Positions 46,424-55,150 are shown, counted from the stretch's first letter. The stretch is DNA of 64,000 nt from Flavobacterium enshiense DK69 (GCF_000498495.1 NZ_AVCS01000009.1:434001-498000); one strand, 5' to 3'. The notes: generated by a model not told the origin, from the letters alone. A program made the numbers and translations.

Positions 46424-46972
46424 ATGAAGAAAATAATTGTAATTGGTGTAATTCTTATAGGAATAGTCGGATTTTTAAATAGTGATAAAATTAAGGATGC
46501 GCTTTTTGGGTCAGATTTACCGGAGCCTACAAGTATAGCTTTTGAAAAGCAAATGCCGTTGTTTTCTTATAATTGGAACCTGATCGGTACATCAGGAACG
46601 ATGATTTCCTTCGTGGAATACATGAATCGAGATGTAATTATTAACTATTGGTCACCGAATGTGCCTGAATCGGTAGAAGAACTAAAAGTCTGGTCGAAAT
46701 TGTATGAAGATTATAAAAACGATGTCTTCTTTATTTTTGTTACTAATGATTCGCAAGCGGATGTGAATAAGTTCCTGAAAGATACCGGATATCTTTTTCC
46801 GTTTTATTATTCTGGCAGTTCGCCATTGAAGTCAATTATCCTGGATAAGGCTCCAAAAACCTATTTGATTACCAAAAAAGGAAGAATAGTCGTTGACCAT
46901 GCAGGAGCAGCTAATTGGAATTCTGATGATTTCAGAAAAGTTCTTGATGGTGTGATAAAGAAAAAGGATTAA
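46424..46972 (+). CDS. membrane-anchored thioredoxin-fold (TlpA-like) protein lacking CxxC
   Basis: From the ATG at 46424 the protein is 182 residues; a longer frame from 46301 runs through the terminator and the end of acnA and is rejected. An N-terminal helix (KKIIVIGVILIGIVGFL) anchors it or serves as a signal. The fold resembles TlpA (VIINYWSPNVPESVEELKVWSKLYEDY, then VFFIFVTNDSQADVNKFL and APKTYLITKKGRIVVDHAG with the cis-Pro region). The place of the redox motif WCxxC reads WSPNVPES (residues 76-83), so there is no active-site cysteine. It is therefore probably a structural or binding relative and not a thiol oxidoreductase. Confidence 0.8.
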   Translation: MKKIIVIGVILIGIVGFLNSDKIKDALFGSDLPEPTSIAFEKQMPLFSYNWNLIGTSGTMISFVEYMNRDVIINYWSPNVPESVEELKVWSKLYEDYKNDVFFIFVTNDSQADVNKFLKDTGYLFPFYYSGSSPLKSIILDKAPKTYLITKKGRIVVDHAGAANWNSDDFRKVLDGVIKKKD

Positions 46973-47037
46973 AAATAATTCCCCAAGAATTACGTTTACC
47001 TTAAAAAACTATCCCCAGAATTTTAATCCCCATCTCA

Positions 47038-48426
47038 ATGAAATTATTAAAATCCCTTTCTTTTCTTTTTCTGTTCATGTCTGCTTCTGTTTTTGCTCAA
47101 AAAACAATCAGCCACAAGGTAGTTAGCGGAGAGTCTGTTTACAGCATTGCCAAAAAATACGATGTGTCAGAAGAAGAAATTTTCGATTTAAACCCAAAAG
47201 CTAAAGGGTTGTTGCAATTGGATATGGTGCTTTACATCCCAAAAAATTCCAAGAAGAAAACGGATGAGAAGAAAGCTAAATTTATTCCCAAAGGGTCATC
47301 ACATAAAGTAGAATCAGGTGAATCGTTATACACCATTGCTAAAAAATATGATACTTCGGTAGAAAAGCTTAAAGATGCCAATCCGCAATTGGAATCTGAT
47401 AATCTGCAATTAGGAGAGATTCTCGCTTTGCCGAAAGGGATTGCAAAACATGATGATGAAAAACTCTCAAAAACTGAAAGAAAGAAAATCGATAAACTTC
47501 AAAAAAAGCTGCAAAAACATAGTGTAGCTTCTGGAGAATCGTTTTATGTGATTGCGAAAAAGTACAATATTTCTGTTGAAGAATTGAAAATAGTTAATCC
47601 GCAAATCGAAAATGACAAGTTGGACGTTAAAGATGTAGTATTCATTCCAGGTACAGAAGAAATAGCAGTAAAAGAAAAGAAGGGTAGAGAAGAGAAAAAG
47701 AAAGAAAGAGAAAGCAACAGAATTGAAAACACAGAGGAGAAGACAAATAATGTAGATCCTGTTGTTTCAGTAGTTCATGAGGTGTCGCCTAAGGAAACGA
47801 AGTACGGTATCTCAAAACGCTACGGTATATCCATTGCAGAGTTAGAAAAGCTTAATCCTCAAATTGTCAATGGTTTGGATGTGGGGCAAAAGTTAACGAT
47901 AAAAGGTGCAGCTAAAGGCGATGAGGTCGTGACAACTAAAGAGGTTGTTGTGAGTAATGATACAAACGAAACTGCTTCAACTTCCACGACCGAAACTACG
48001 GAAGGAAAGTTGGAGGTGTTGCCATTGTCTGCAGATGTTGCAATGAAAGCCGATTTTCTAATTGAGAAAGCGTCGGAAAATTTAGGAGTGCGTTACCGAG
48101 GCGGAGGGACTGATAAAAATGGTTTTGATTGTTCCGGATTGATGTTTTCAACGTTTAAGAATATAGATATGACCTTGCCTAGATCATCATCAGATATGGC
48201 AGCCAATTCGGGAGTGAAAATTGATAAAAGCCAAGCCCAAAAAGGCGATTTGATTTTCTTTGCGACGCGAGGAAGATGGGTAGGCCATGTGGGAATGGTT
48301 ACTGAGGTTTTGGATGACGAAATCAAGTTTATCCATTCATCTACCAGTTCAGGTGTGATAATTTCGTCCACCAAAGAACCATATTATGCAAAACGATTTG
48401 TTCAGATTAACCGAGTTCTGAATTAA
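47038..48426 (+). CDS. secreted LysM-NlpC/P60 peptidoglycan hydrolase
   Basis: This 462-residue protein has a signal peptide (ending SVFAQ), four LysM domains (about 25-68, 88-132, 159-204 and 246-288) joined by Lys/Glu-rich linkers, a Thr-rich linker (300-325) and a C-terminal NlpC/P60 domain. The catalytic residues are Cys365 (DCSG), His417 (VGHVG) and His433 (FIHSS). The LysM modules bind peptidoglycan, and the NlpC/P60 domain would cleave D-glutamyl-diaminopimelate links. Four LysM units are on the high side for this class. The linker segment near residues 211-232 is strongly charged. It has no operon partner close by except the thioredoxin-like gene 65 nt upstream. Confidence 0.94.
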   Translation: MKLLKSLSFLFLFMSASVFAQKTISHKVVSGESVYSIAKKYDVSEEEIFDLNPKAKGLLQLDMVLYIPKNSKKKTDEKKAKFIPKGSSHKVESGESLYTIAKKYDTSVEKLKDANPQLESDNLQLGEILALPKGIAKHDDEKLSKTERKKIDKLQKKLQKHSVASGESFYVIAKKYNISVEELKIVNPQIENDKLDVKDVVFIPGTEEIAVKEKKGREEKKKERESNRIENTEEKTNNVDPVVSVVHEVSPKETKYGISKRYGISIAELEKLNPQIVNGLDVGQKLTIKGAAKGDEVVTTKEVVVSNDTNETASTSTTETTEGKLEVLPLSADVAMKADFLIEKASENLGVRYRGGGTDKNGFDCSGLMFSTFKNIDMTLPRSSSDMAANSGVKIDKSQAQKGDLIFFATRGRWVGHVGMVTEVLDDEIKFIHSSTSSGVIISSTKEPYYAKRFVQINRVLN

Positions 48427-48532
48427 ATTCAGAAATTCTGTCGTTTGTGGTTTTTTTTGAATGATTTTAATTGTTAAATTTTTGTTAATAAAACAATAAA
48501 GCTTTGATAACATGTGATTTGAGTTTGTAAGT

Positions 48533-48540
48533 TAGTTTTG
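48533..48540 (+). promoter_or_regulatory. -7 box for the sphingomyelinase-like gene
   Basis: TAGTTTTG matches TAnnTTTG, 15 nt before the ATG. The TTTG copies upstream are at 11 and 26 nt spacing, outside the usual range, so the -33 is unclear. Confidence 0.55.
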
Positions 48541-48555
48541 ATAAAAACTTAATTT

Positions 48556-49566
48556 ATGAAAAAAATCCTTTATTTTTTATTTGTTGCAGCTATGGTTTCC
48601 TGTGATACCGAAGAGTTGCAGAATGGAGTCAATGTAGAAAAGACTTCATCATCTAAATTAGCAGAAGTAACCGAATCTCTTAAAGTGATGAGTTACAATG
48701 TTTATCAGTTGCCTTCGATCATGCCGCAATATAAAAGCAGGGACCGTGCAGCAGCTTTATATACCTATGTTTCAAATTTAGGAGCGAATTCCCCTGATGT
48801 TTTGGTGATCGAAGAAGGTTTTAATACCAATTTCGGCAATGAATTTTTAGCCAAAATAAAAACACTCTATCCTTATGCAACTCCTTTACTGGGATTGTAT
48901 TGTGGTTCCGGAGGAGGAACAAGTCTGTATCCCAACGATTGGAACAGCTATAGTGGCGCATGTGGCAATTCGATTTTCTATGTTAATGGAGGGACTATTA
49001 TCCTAAGTAAGTATCCGATTTTAGCAAAACATCAATTGGTGTATGTAAACAAAATAAGTTCTTTGGAGGGGAATTCCAACAGAGGGGTAGCTTATGCGGT
49101 TATTAATAAAAATGGAAAGAAATTCCATGTTTTCGGAACGCATACTGCTTCAGAACAGCCTGGATATCCCGGAAGAGCAACCCGCGAAAAACAATTTGCT
49201 GAAATGCGCGCTTTCAAAAATAAATTCCATATCCCGGTTTCCGAGCCCGTTATTTATGCCGGCGATATGAATGTTGAATATACGTTGACTTCAGAATATG
49301 AGGGAATGAAAGGTATTTTGAATGCAAACGTGAATTATTATTTCGATCCTTTGACCATAAGGGGAACGTACTCCAATCAAAATACGGTGGTGCAATATCA
49401 AGGGTATACAGATTATAATAATACACTGGATTATATTTTGTACAGCAATGAGCATAAATTGCCGTACCAGGTCGCTCCAATGCAGCAGTTAATAGCTAAA
49501 TATCCAAATTTAGGTGATGTTTCCGATCACGATCCGGTGCTGATTAACTATGTTTTCAAGTATTGA
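48556..49566 (+). CDS. sphingomyelinase-like endonuclease/exonuclease/phosphatase lipoprotein
   Basis: This 336-residue lipoprotein (lipobox MVSC, Cys16, then DTEE) has the DNase I-like fold of neutral sphingomyelinases: LKVMSYNVYQLP near residue 44, a metal-binding Glu in VLVIEEGF, GTHTASEQPG near 197, AGDMNVEY near 235 (catalytic Asp-Asn) and SDHDPVL near the end (catalytic His). It should hydrolyse sphingomyelin or related phospholipids at the cell surface. Flavobacteriaceae make their own sphingolipids, so it could act on self or host lipids. The acidic stretch after the lipidated Cys suggests surface exposure. Confidence 0.88.
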   Translation: MKKILYFLFVAAMVSCDTEELQNGVNVEKTSSSKLAEVTESLKVMSYNVYQLPSIMPQYKSRDRAAALYTYVSNLGANSPDVLVIEEGFNTNFGNEFLAKIKTLYPYATPLLGLYCGSGGGTSLYPNDWNSYSGACGNSIFYVNGGTIILSKYPILAKHQLVYVNKISSLEGNSNRGVAYAVINKNGKKFHVFGTHTASEQPGYPGRATREKQFAEMRAFKNKFHIPVSEPVIYAGDMNVEYTLTSEYEGMKGILNANVNYYFDPLTIRGTYSNQNTVVQYQGYTDYNNTLDYILYSNEHKLPYQVAPMQQLIAKYPNLGDVSDHDPVLINYVFKY

Positions 49567-49594
49567 TTTTTGTGTCTTGTTATTGATTTTTTAT

Positions 49595-49620
49595 AAAACT
49601 CCTTTTACGAGGGAGTTTTT
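49595..49620. terminator. bidirectional terminator between sphingomyelinase and GNAT genes
   Basis: AAAACTCC pairs with GGGAGTTTT (imperfect) across a short loop, followed by a T-run. It ends just before the stop of the minus-strand GNAT gene. Confidence 0.7.
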
Positions 49621-50142
49621 TTATGCCCATTGTTCTTTCTGAATCCGATACTCAAAATTCAGTTTTTCGGGTTCTCCATGATAAGCAACTTCTATTTCGC
49701 GGACTTTAACCGCGCCAAGCCGCTCAATGGCTTTTTGGGAGCGGATGTTGTGTGCACCAATGTGAAAATAAACCATGTCCACAAATTGAAAAGCATAATC
49801 CAACATTAGTTTTTTTACCATTGGATTAAAAGTTGATCCCCAATAATTTCTTCCGTAGAAAGTATAACCTATTAAAACGCTTCTTGTTTCCGGATCCAAA
49901 TTATAAAAACGAGTACTGCCAATTACAGCGTTTGTTTTTTTATCGATAATGATAAAAGCGCCTTTTGAGACCAAAGCACCCTCGAAAAAGTTTTGAAAAA
50001 CTTCTCTTTTGTATCGGTCTTTGTTGGGGTGTTGTTCCCAAATCAGTGGATCGGAAGCTACTTGGTATAAGGCTTCAAAATCATTTAACTGAAGCGGAAT
50101 TAATTTCACGATTTCATTTTCCAGGATGGGTTGTAGGTTCAT
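49621..50142 (-). CDS. GNAT family N-acetyltransferase
   Basis: This 173-residue protein matches the RimJ/RimL-like GNAT group: an N-terminal LQPILENEIVKLIPLQLNDFEALYQVA, then GSTRFYNLDPETRSVLIGYTFYGRNYWGSTFNP (acetyl-CoA region) and HNIRSQKAIERLGA (residues about 135-148). The acceptor could be a protein N-terminus or a small molecule. Its start codon overlaps the stop of the upstream esterase by one base, so the two are translationally coupled. Confidence 0.92.
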   Translation of the reverse strand: MNLQPILENEIVKLIPLQLNDFEALYQVASDPLIWEQHPNKDRYKREVFQNFFEGALVSKGAFIIIDKKTNAVIGSTRFYNLDPETRSVLIGYTFYGRNYWGSTFNPMVKKLMLDYAFQFVDMVYFHIGAHNIRSQKAIERLGAVKVREIEVAYHGEPEKLNFEYRIQKEQWA

Positions 50143-51011
50143 CAGTTTTCTTTTTTGGGATATAAAAGTCGAAAAGCATTGAATAATGCGGGATGGGTTA
50201 CGGTAGCGTGATCCTCTTCCGGCAGATAATCGAAATAAACCTGAATGTTTTTGCTTTCGGAATTTTTGATCTTATCGTATAACAGATTGGCATCGACTTC
50301 CATTACATGATTGTCAAAAACCGGCCCAAGCCCTTCTTTTCCCACGCCTATATAAATGCTGGTTTTTTGAGAAAAACTAGCTTTTGAAATCAAAGGTTTT
50401 GTTTTTAAAAGCGCACCGTCGTTCCACCATAGGCTCGGACTGACAATTATGTACTTGTCAAAAAGAAGTGGTTTAGTAAAAAGGATTTCGGTTGCCAAGA
50501 GTCCACCTAAGGATTGACCGATAATGGTTTTTGAATCATTGGTTTTGTATTTCTTAGCTATAAACGGCTGAAGCTCATTTTCAATAAAAGAAATGAATTT
50601 CTCTGAACCTCCGGCAGTGGGAAACTGTTCTTTTGTTTCCGGAAAGGTTGATGGTGAGGTGAAATCCCTACGTCTGTCAGTATTGGCAATTCCAACAACA
50701 ATGGATTGCGGAATGCGGTTAATCCACGAGAAGGTGTTGTATTGAATCAACCCGACTACGTGAATAAAATCTTCGTCAGCAGAACCGTCAAGAAGGTAAA
50801 TTACCGGGTATTTGATGGTGTCTGTTTCTTTGTAGCCTTCCGGTAAATAGATGTTGAGCGTTCTCTTCTCGGATAATATTTTTGAATTAATCTGTTGGAT
50901 CTCGCCTAAAACAAAAGGTTGGGGTTCGATGAGATTTTTTACCTTGCTTTTTTGGGCGGACGTTGTGATTACTTCGCATATCAGCATAAAAAACAATAAA
51001 GCTCTTTTCAT
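50142..51011 (-). CDS. secreted alpha/beta-hydrolase esterase (enterochelin esterase-like)
   Basis: This 289-residue protein has a signal peptide (ending TTSAQ) and the esterase D/enterochelin esterase fold: NIYLPEGY near 54, PVIYLLDGSADEDF near 68, the nucleophile Ser in IIGQSLGGLLA (GxSxG; about residue 166) and a late Asp and His (EEDHATVTHPAL near 268). It hydrolyses an ester in the periplasm or outside the cell. The substrate is unknown. It has its own -7 box within the tail of the gap terminator and overlaps the GNAT gene downstream. Confidence 0.9.
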   Translation of the reverse strand: MKRALLFFMLICEVITTSAQKSKVKNLIEPQPFVLGEIQQINSKILSEKRTLNIYLPEGYKETDTIKYPVIYLLDGSADEDFIHVVGLIQYNTFSWINRIPQSIVVGIANTDRRRDFTSPSTFPETKEQFPTAGGSEKFISFIENELQPFIAKKYKTNDSKTIIGQSLGGLLATEILFTKPLLFDKYIIVSPSLWWNDGALLKTKPLISKASFSQKTSIYIGVGKEGLGPVFDNHVMEVDANLLYDKIKNSESKNIQVYFDYLPEEDHATVTHPALFNAFRLLYPKKEN

Positions 51012-51034
51012 GAATAAAGATTGATGATGATTTT

Positions 51035-51042
51035 CAAAAATA
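51035..51042 (-). promoter_or_regulatory. -7 box of the esterase-GNAT operon, inside the gap terminator tail
   Basis: On the minus strand TATTTTTG overlaps the T-tract that follows the gap terminator stem, about 24 nt before the esterase ATG. Confidence 0.55.
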
Positions 51043-51074
51043 AAAAATCCGCCTCAATTTATTGAAGCGGATTT
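51036..51074 (-). terminator. terminator after gap
   Basis: On the minus strand AAATCCGC and GCGGATTT flank an inner TCAAT/ATTGA stem with one mismatch, followed by TTTTTTATTTTT. Confidence 0.85.
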
Positions 51075-51098
51075 AAATTATAATTTCATTTCTGACTA

Positions 51099-52547
51099 CT
51101 AGTAGTACATGTAACGTCTAACTTTAGAAATGTATTTCGCTAAACGGATAACTTGGTGGCTGTAACCGTACTCGTTATCATACCAGATGTAAAGTACAAC
51201 GTTTTTACCGTCTGCAGCAACAATAGTAGCATTGCTGTCGTAGATAGCAGGAGCCGAAGTTCCTACAATATCAGAAGATACTAATTCGTTGTTCAATGAA
51301 TATTTGATTTGCTCTACTAAATTACCTTCTAAAGCATAACGTTTCATGATAGCGTTGATATCATCTTTAGAAGTGTTTTTGCCTACTTCAAGATTTAAAA
51401 CTACCAAAGATCCATTCGGTACCGGTACACGGATAGCGTTTGAAGTTAATTTTCCAGCTAAACTAGGCAATGCTTTTGCAACAGCGCTACCAGCTCCTGT
51501 TTCGGTGATAACCATGTTTAAACCTGCAGCTCTACCACGACGGTATTTTTTGTGCATGTTGTCCACAAGGTTTTGGTCATTTGTATAAGCGTGGATAGTC
51601 TCCAAGTGCCCTTTAACAACTCCTAAAGTTTCTTCGATAGCTGCTAAAACCGGTGTAATTGCGTTAGTTGTACAAGAAGCGGCAGAGTAGATTTTTACTT
51701 CATCCGGGTTGTAATCTTCGTGGTTCACACCATAAACGATGTTTGGAACACCTTTGCCTGGAGCCGTTAATAATACTTTGTCAACTCCTTTAGAAGTCAG
51801 GTGACGGCTTAATGCTTCTTCAGTTGTGAACGCACCTGTGTTGTCAATCACTAAAGCATCATTGATTCCGTATTTTGTATAATCAATTTCTTCAGGAGAA
51901 TTTGCAGTGATGATATGAACTGTAGAACCGTTGATGATCAAAGCGTTGTTTTCTACATCAGCAGTAACAGATCCTTCGAAGTCACCGTGAACTGAGTCAT
52001 AACGTAATAAAGAAGCACGTTTTTCCAATAAAACAGCATCGTTTTTATCGCGGGTAACAATCGCTCTTAAACGTAATTGTTGTCCTTTTCCGATTTTCGA
52101 CATCATTTCACGAGCCAATAAACGACCGATACGACCAAATCCGTACAATACCACATCTTTTGGTTTAATTTCAGAAGTGTCTTTAGCGTTTTTCAACTTG
52201 TCGATAACAAACGCTGTAGCGTCATTGTATTTGTCATCTTCTAGATGGTACTCGTATGTTAATTTACCAATGTCAATTCTTGATGGCGGTAAATCCAAAG
52301 CCTGGATAGCTCTGGCGATTTCCACAGAATCGAATACGTTGATTGGTTTTTGAACAAATTCAACCGCATATTCGTGCAGGTTGATAATGTCACTAACATT
52401 TCTGTCGATTAATTGGTTTCTGAAAAGTACCAACTCAATCGATTTGTCATACCATAAATCGCTGATAATCTTGATAAGTTCAACTCCAGCTCTTCTTCTG
52501 TCTGCCTGAAAAGCCAATTCTTTTTCGTATAAAACTGAATTGTCCAT
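51099..52547 (-). CDS. gap: long-form glyceraldehyde-3-phosphate dehydrogenase
   Basis: This is a 482-residue GAPDH. The last ~350 residues are the normal enzyme: VVLYGFGRIGRLLARE (NAD fold, about 127-142), the active-site Cys in AASCTTNAITP (Cys292) and the terminal WYDNEYGYSHQ. An extra N-terminal domain of about 125 residues precedes the NAD fold, with helical charged segments (FRNQLIDRNVSDIINLHEYAVEF) and no motif I recognise. This long form is known in Bacteroidota and some cyanobacteria-like lineages. It catalyses the NAD- or NADP-linked step of glycolysis or gluconeogenesis. Confidence 0.95.
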   Translation of the reverse strand: MDNSVLYEKELAFQADRRRAGVELIKIISDLWYDKSIELVLFRNQLIDRNVSDIINLHEYAVEFVQKPINVFDSVEIARAIQALDLPPSRIDIGKLTYEYHLEDDKYNDATAFVIDKLKNAKDTSEIKPKDVVLYGFGRIGRLLAREMMSKIGKGQQLRLRAIVTRDKNDAVLLEKRASLLRYDSVHGDFEGSVTADVENNALIINGSTVHIITANSPEEIDYTKYGINDALVIDNTGAFTTEEALSRHLTSKGVDKVLLTAPGKGVPNIVYGVNHEDYNPDEVKIYSAASCTTNAITPVLAAIEETLGVVKGHLETIHAYTNDQNLVDNMHKKYRRGRAAGLNMVITETGAGSAVAKALPSLAGKLTSNAIRVPVPNGSLVVLNLEVGKNTSKDDINAIMKRYALEGNLVEQIKYSLNNELVSSDIVGTSAPAIYDSNATIVAADGKNVVLYIWYDNEYGYSHQVIRLAKYISKVRRYMYY

Positions 52548-52576
52548 ATATTAATGTGTGTTGTTTGAAATTGGTG

Positions 52577-52584
52577 CAAAATTA
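52577..52584 (-). promoter_or_regulatory. -7 box of the gap promoter
   Basis: On the minus strand TAATTTTG matches TAnnTTTG and is followed by CACC, about 30 nt before the start. No clear -33 was assigned. Confidence 0.55.
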
Positions 52585-52630
52585 TTGATTTTTAATCAGA
52601 TTAAAGAAAATAATTTTGTGAAAAATTATA

Positions 52631-52658
52631 TAAAAAAACCCGATCGCTTGATCGGGTT
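52631..52658 (-). terminator. terminator after the HtrA protease gene
   Basis: On the minus strand AACCCGATC and GATCGGGTT pair perfectly around AAGC, followed by a T7 run. Confidence 0.93.
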
Positions 52659-52677
52659 CAGTTAAAGGTTTCCCTGT

Positions 52678-54072
52678 TTATAATATCATTTCCAATTGTT
52701 TTCCGTTTTGGGTAATCAATACGACTCTGAATCTCTGGTTGTTTGTTTTGGAATTCAGAATTCTCGAAGCCTGATCCATCGATGTTATTTTATTTCCGTC
52801 AATACTTAGGATTATGCTTCCTTTTAAAATTTCTGCATATTCCAGGTATTCTTGATTAGTAACATCTTTGATTTTTATGCCTTCATTCAATTGGAAACGT
52901 TTTTTGTCCTGTGCGCTTAACTCTTCAAACTCAAAGCCTTTGTAATCAACATTGATCAGTTCTTTTTTAGTTAATTTTACGGGAACTGTTTTGTTTTCGT
53001 TGTTTCTAAGGATGCCTACCTGAACCACATCATTAGGTCGTTTGGTGTTGATATAGGATGTTAAGTCCGAAAAACTATTTACTGTCTGGTTGTCTAGTCT
53101 GATTATAATATCTCCTTTTTTCAATCCAGCTTTTTCAGCTCCTGAGTTTTTTGAAACGGAGTTAACATAAAAACCTTGAGTTTGTTTGATGTCAAATTCT
53201 TTAGAAACCGCACTGTTCAGTTCCTGTCCTTCAACTCCCAAGGCCCCGCGCTGCACATTTCCGTATTCCATCAGGTCTTCGATTATTTTTCGGGTGATAT
53301 TTGAGGGAACCGCAAAGGAATAACCGGTATAACTTCCCGTTGGCGACGAAATCATGGTGTTGATTCCAACTAATTCTCCTCGGGTGTTAACTAGAGCGCC
53401 TCCACTGTTTCCGGGATTTACTGCTGCATCGGTTTGTATGAAGGATTGGATGCCGGTATTGCTCAAATCTCTGGCCTTAGCCGAAACGATTCCAGCAGTG
53501 ACGGTTGAATTTAGGTTGTAAGGATTTCCAACAGCCAGGACCCATTCGCCAATTCTCATGTTGTCTGAGTTTCCGAATGTCGCGTAAGGCAGTTTCTCAT
53601 CGGCATCAACCTTTAATAAGGCAATGTCCATCTTACTGTCTGTGCCTATTAATTTCGCTTTGTATGATTTGTTGTTGTTCAGGGTGACTTCTAATTCGGT
53701 AGCGTTCTGAATCACATGATTGTTTGTTACGATATAACCGTCTTGGGAAATAATTACGCCCGAACCGGTTCCTATCTGTGTTTGCTGCTGTCCTCCGCGG
53801 TAACCATAGAAATATTCCATGATTGGATTTGTAGGTACTTCCGAAACGGAAACGTTTTTTACGTGCACCACATAATGAACTGCGCTTTCTGCAGCAGAAG
53901 TTAAATCACTGTTCTCGGTTCCGCCCAGGTTTACGTTTCTTGCATAATTGTCTGAAGCGACCGATAATTTGCTTCCGAAGCCGTTATTCGGTTCGAAGAA
54001 TAATTTGTATGCGCCAAGCGTTATAGTTCCGCTTAACAGAGATACGATCAATAAGCTTGAAAATTTATTCAT
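52678..54072 (-). CDS. HtrA/DegP-family periplasmic serine protease
   Basis: This 464-residue protein has an N-terminal membrane anchor or signal, a trypsin-like domain with catalytic His119 (NNHVI), Asp149 (KMDIALLKV) and Ser223 (NPGNSGGAL), and two PDZ regions (about 295-370 and 385-460). It degrades or refolds damaged envelope proteins. All three catalytic residues are intact. It is a single-gene unit, divergent from dapF, with its own terminator. DegP or DegQ naming is not decidable. Confidence 0.95.
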   Translation of the reverse strand: MNKFSSLLIVSLLSGTITLGAYKLFFEPNNGFGSKLSVASDNYARNVNLGGTENSDLTSAAESAVHYVVHVKNVSVSEVPTNPIMEYFYGYRGGQQQTQIGTGSGVIISQDGYIVTNNHVIQNATELEVTLNNNKSYKAKLIGTDSKMDIALLKVDADEKLPYATFGNSDNMRIGEWVLAVGNPYNLNSTVTAGIVSAKARDLSNTGIQSFIQTDAAVNPGNSGGALVNTRGELVGINTMISSPTGSYTGYSFAVPSNITRKIIEDLMEYGNVQRGALGVEGQELNSAVSKEFDIKQTQGFYVNSVSKNSGAEKAGLKKGDIIIRLDNQTVNSFSDLTSYINTKRPNDVVQVGILRNNENKTVPVKLTKKELINVDYKGFEFEELSAQDKKRFQLNEGIKIKDVTNQEYLEYAEILKGSIILSIDGNKITSMDQASRILNSKTNNQRFRVVLITQNGKQLEMIL

Positions 54073-54159
54073 AGTGTTGAGAAATATTTATTTAACAGTA
54101 AAATTAGATATTTCGTTAATTCGAAAAAATGCTTTAACTACGGTTTAACAATCTTTAAC

Positions 54160-54193
54160 TTGCCTTTAATATTCGTTTTTATTCGTATTTTTG
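54160..54193 (+). promoter_or_regulatory. promoter of the dapF gene cluster
   Basis: TTG (54160-54162) and TATTTTTG (54186-54193) are separated by 23 nt and lie 19 nt before the dapF ATG. Confidence 0.6.
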
Positions 54194-54212
54194 CTACTTA
54201 TTTGAAAGTCAG

Positions 54213-54998
54213 ATGAATTACATATTTTACAAATATCAAGGAACGGGTAACGATTTTGTCATGATTGATAATCGTGATTTACATTTCCCCAAAAATGATA
54301 CCAAATTAGTCGAAAAATTATGCGACAGACGATTTGGCATAGGTGCGGACGGACTTATTTTATTAGAGAATGATCCGTCGACCGATTTCAGAATGGTTTA
54401 TTATAATTCCGATGGAAATGAGAGCTCAATGTGTGGAAACGGTGGGCGTTGTCTGGTAGCATTTGCCAAGCAACTAGGAATTATTGATAATGAAACTACA
54501 TTTATAGCTACCGATGGTCTTCATTATGCAACTATTAATGAAGAAGGCATTGTTTCGCTTCAGATGAAAGATGTGGATGAAGTTCAGGAACATGGAAATC
54601 ATGTTTTTCTAAATACTGGATCGCCACATCACGTTCAGATGGTGGAGGATTTGCATATTTTCGACGTTCAGAACGAAGGGGCAAAAATCCGATACGGGGC
54701 ATTGTATGGAAAAGCCGGGAGTAATGTGAACTTTGTTTCGCAAACCGGTGAAAATACTTTTAGATTGCGTACTTACGAGCGCGGCGTTGAAGGTGAAACC
54801 TTGTCGTGCGGTACAGGAGCTACTGCGGTGGCTATTGCAATGAAATCGACTGGAAAAACCGATAGTTCATTAATAGAATTGCAGGTAGAAGGAGGAATTC
54901 TTGAAGTTTCCTTTGTAGAGAAAAACGGATTTTTTACCCATGTTTTCCTGAAAGGCCCTGCGAATTTTGTTTTTAAAGGCGTAGTTTCGGTAGGATAG
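54213..54998 (+). CDS. dapF: diaminopimelate epimerase
   Basis: This 261-residue DapF has the two catalytic cysteines: Cys74 in MCGNGGRC and Cys199 in LSCGTGATAVA. It converts LL- to meso-diaminopimelate for peptidoglycan and lysine. The downstream cluster includes mltG, so wall synthesis genes are grouped here. The ATG lies about 14 nt after the predicted transcription start. Confidence 0.97.
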   Translation: MNYIFYKYQGTGNDFVMIDNRDLHFPKNDTKLVEKLCDRRFGIGADGLILLENDPSTDFRMVYYNSDGNESSMCGNGGRCLVAFAKQLGIIDNETTFIATDGLHYATINEEGIVSLQMKDVDEVQEHGNHVFLNTGSPHHVQMVEDLHIFDVQNEGAKIRYGALYGKAGSNVNFVSQTGENTFRLRTYERGVEGETLSCGTGATAVAIAMKSTGKTDSSLIELQVEGGILEVSFVEKNGFFTHVFLKGPANFVFKGVVSVG

Positions 54999-55150
54999 AA
55001 GAGGAAGAAAGAGATAAGGAAAAAGAGATAAGGGAGAAGAGAGAAGAGGCAAGGTGGAGATTTTTTTTTTTAATCAGTAATCCTATATCAAACAATCCAA
55101 AATCCAATAATATAAAAATCTAAGAAGTCTAAAAATCTAAGAAATCTGAA
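54998..55150 (+). repeat. purine-rich and tandem low-complexity spacer
   Basis: The first ~65 nt are nearly all A and G on the plus strand, with a GAGATAAGG motif occurring twice. A run of twelve T follows, and then short tandem units of AATCTAAGAA-type lead up to the GNAT start. No ORF or -7 box is seen. It may be a slippage-prone or structural tract; the T-run could end dapF transcripts. Confidence 0.7.
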
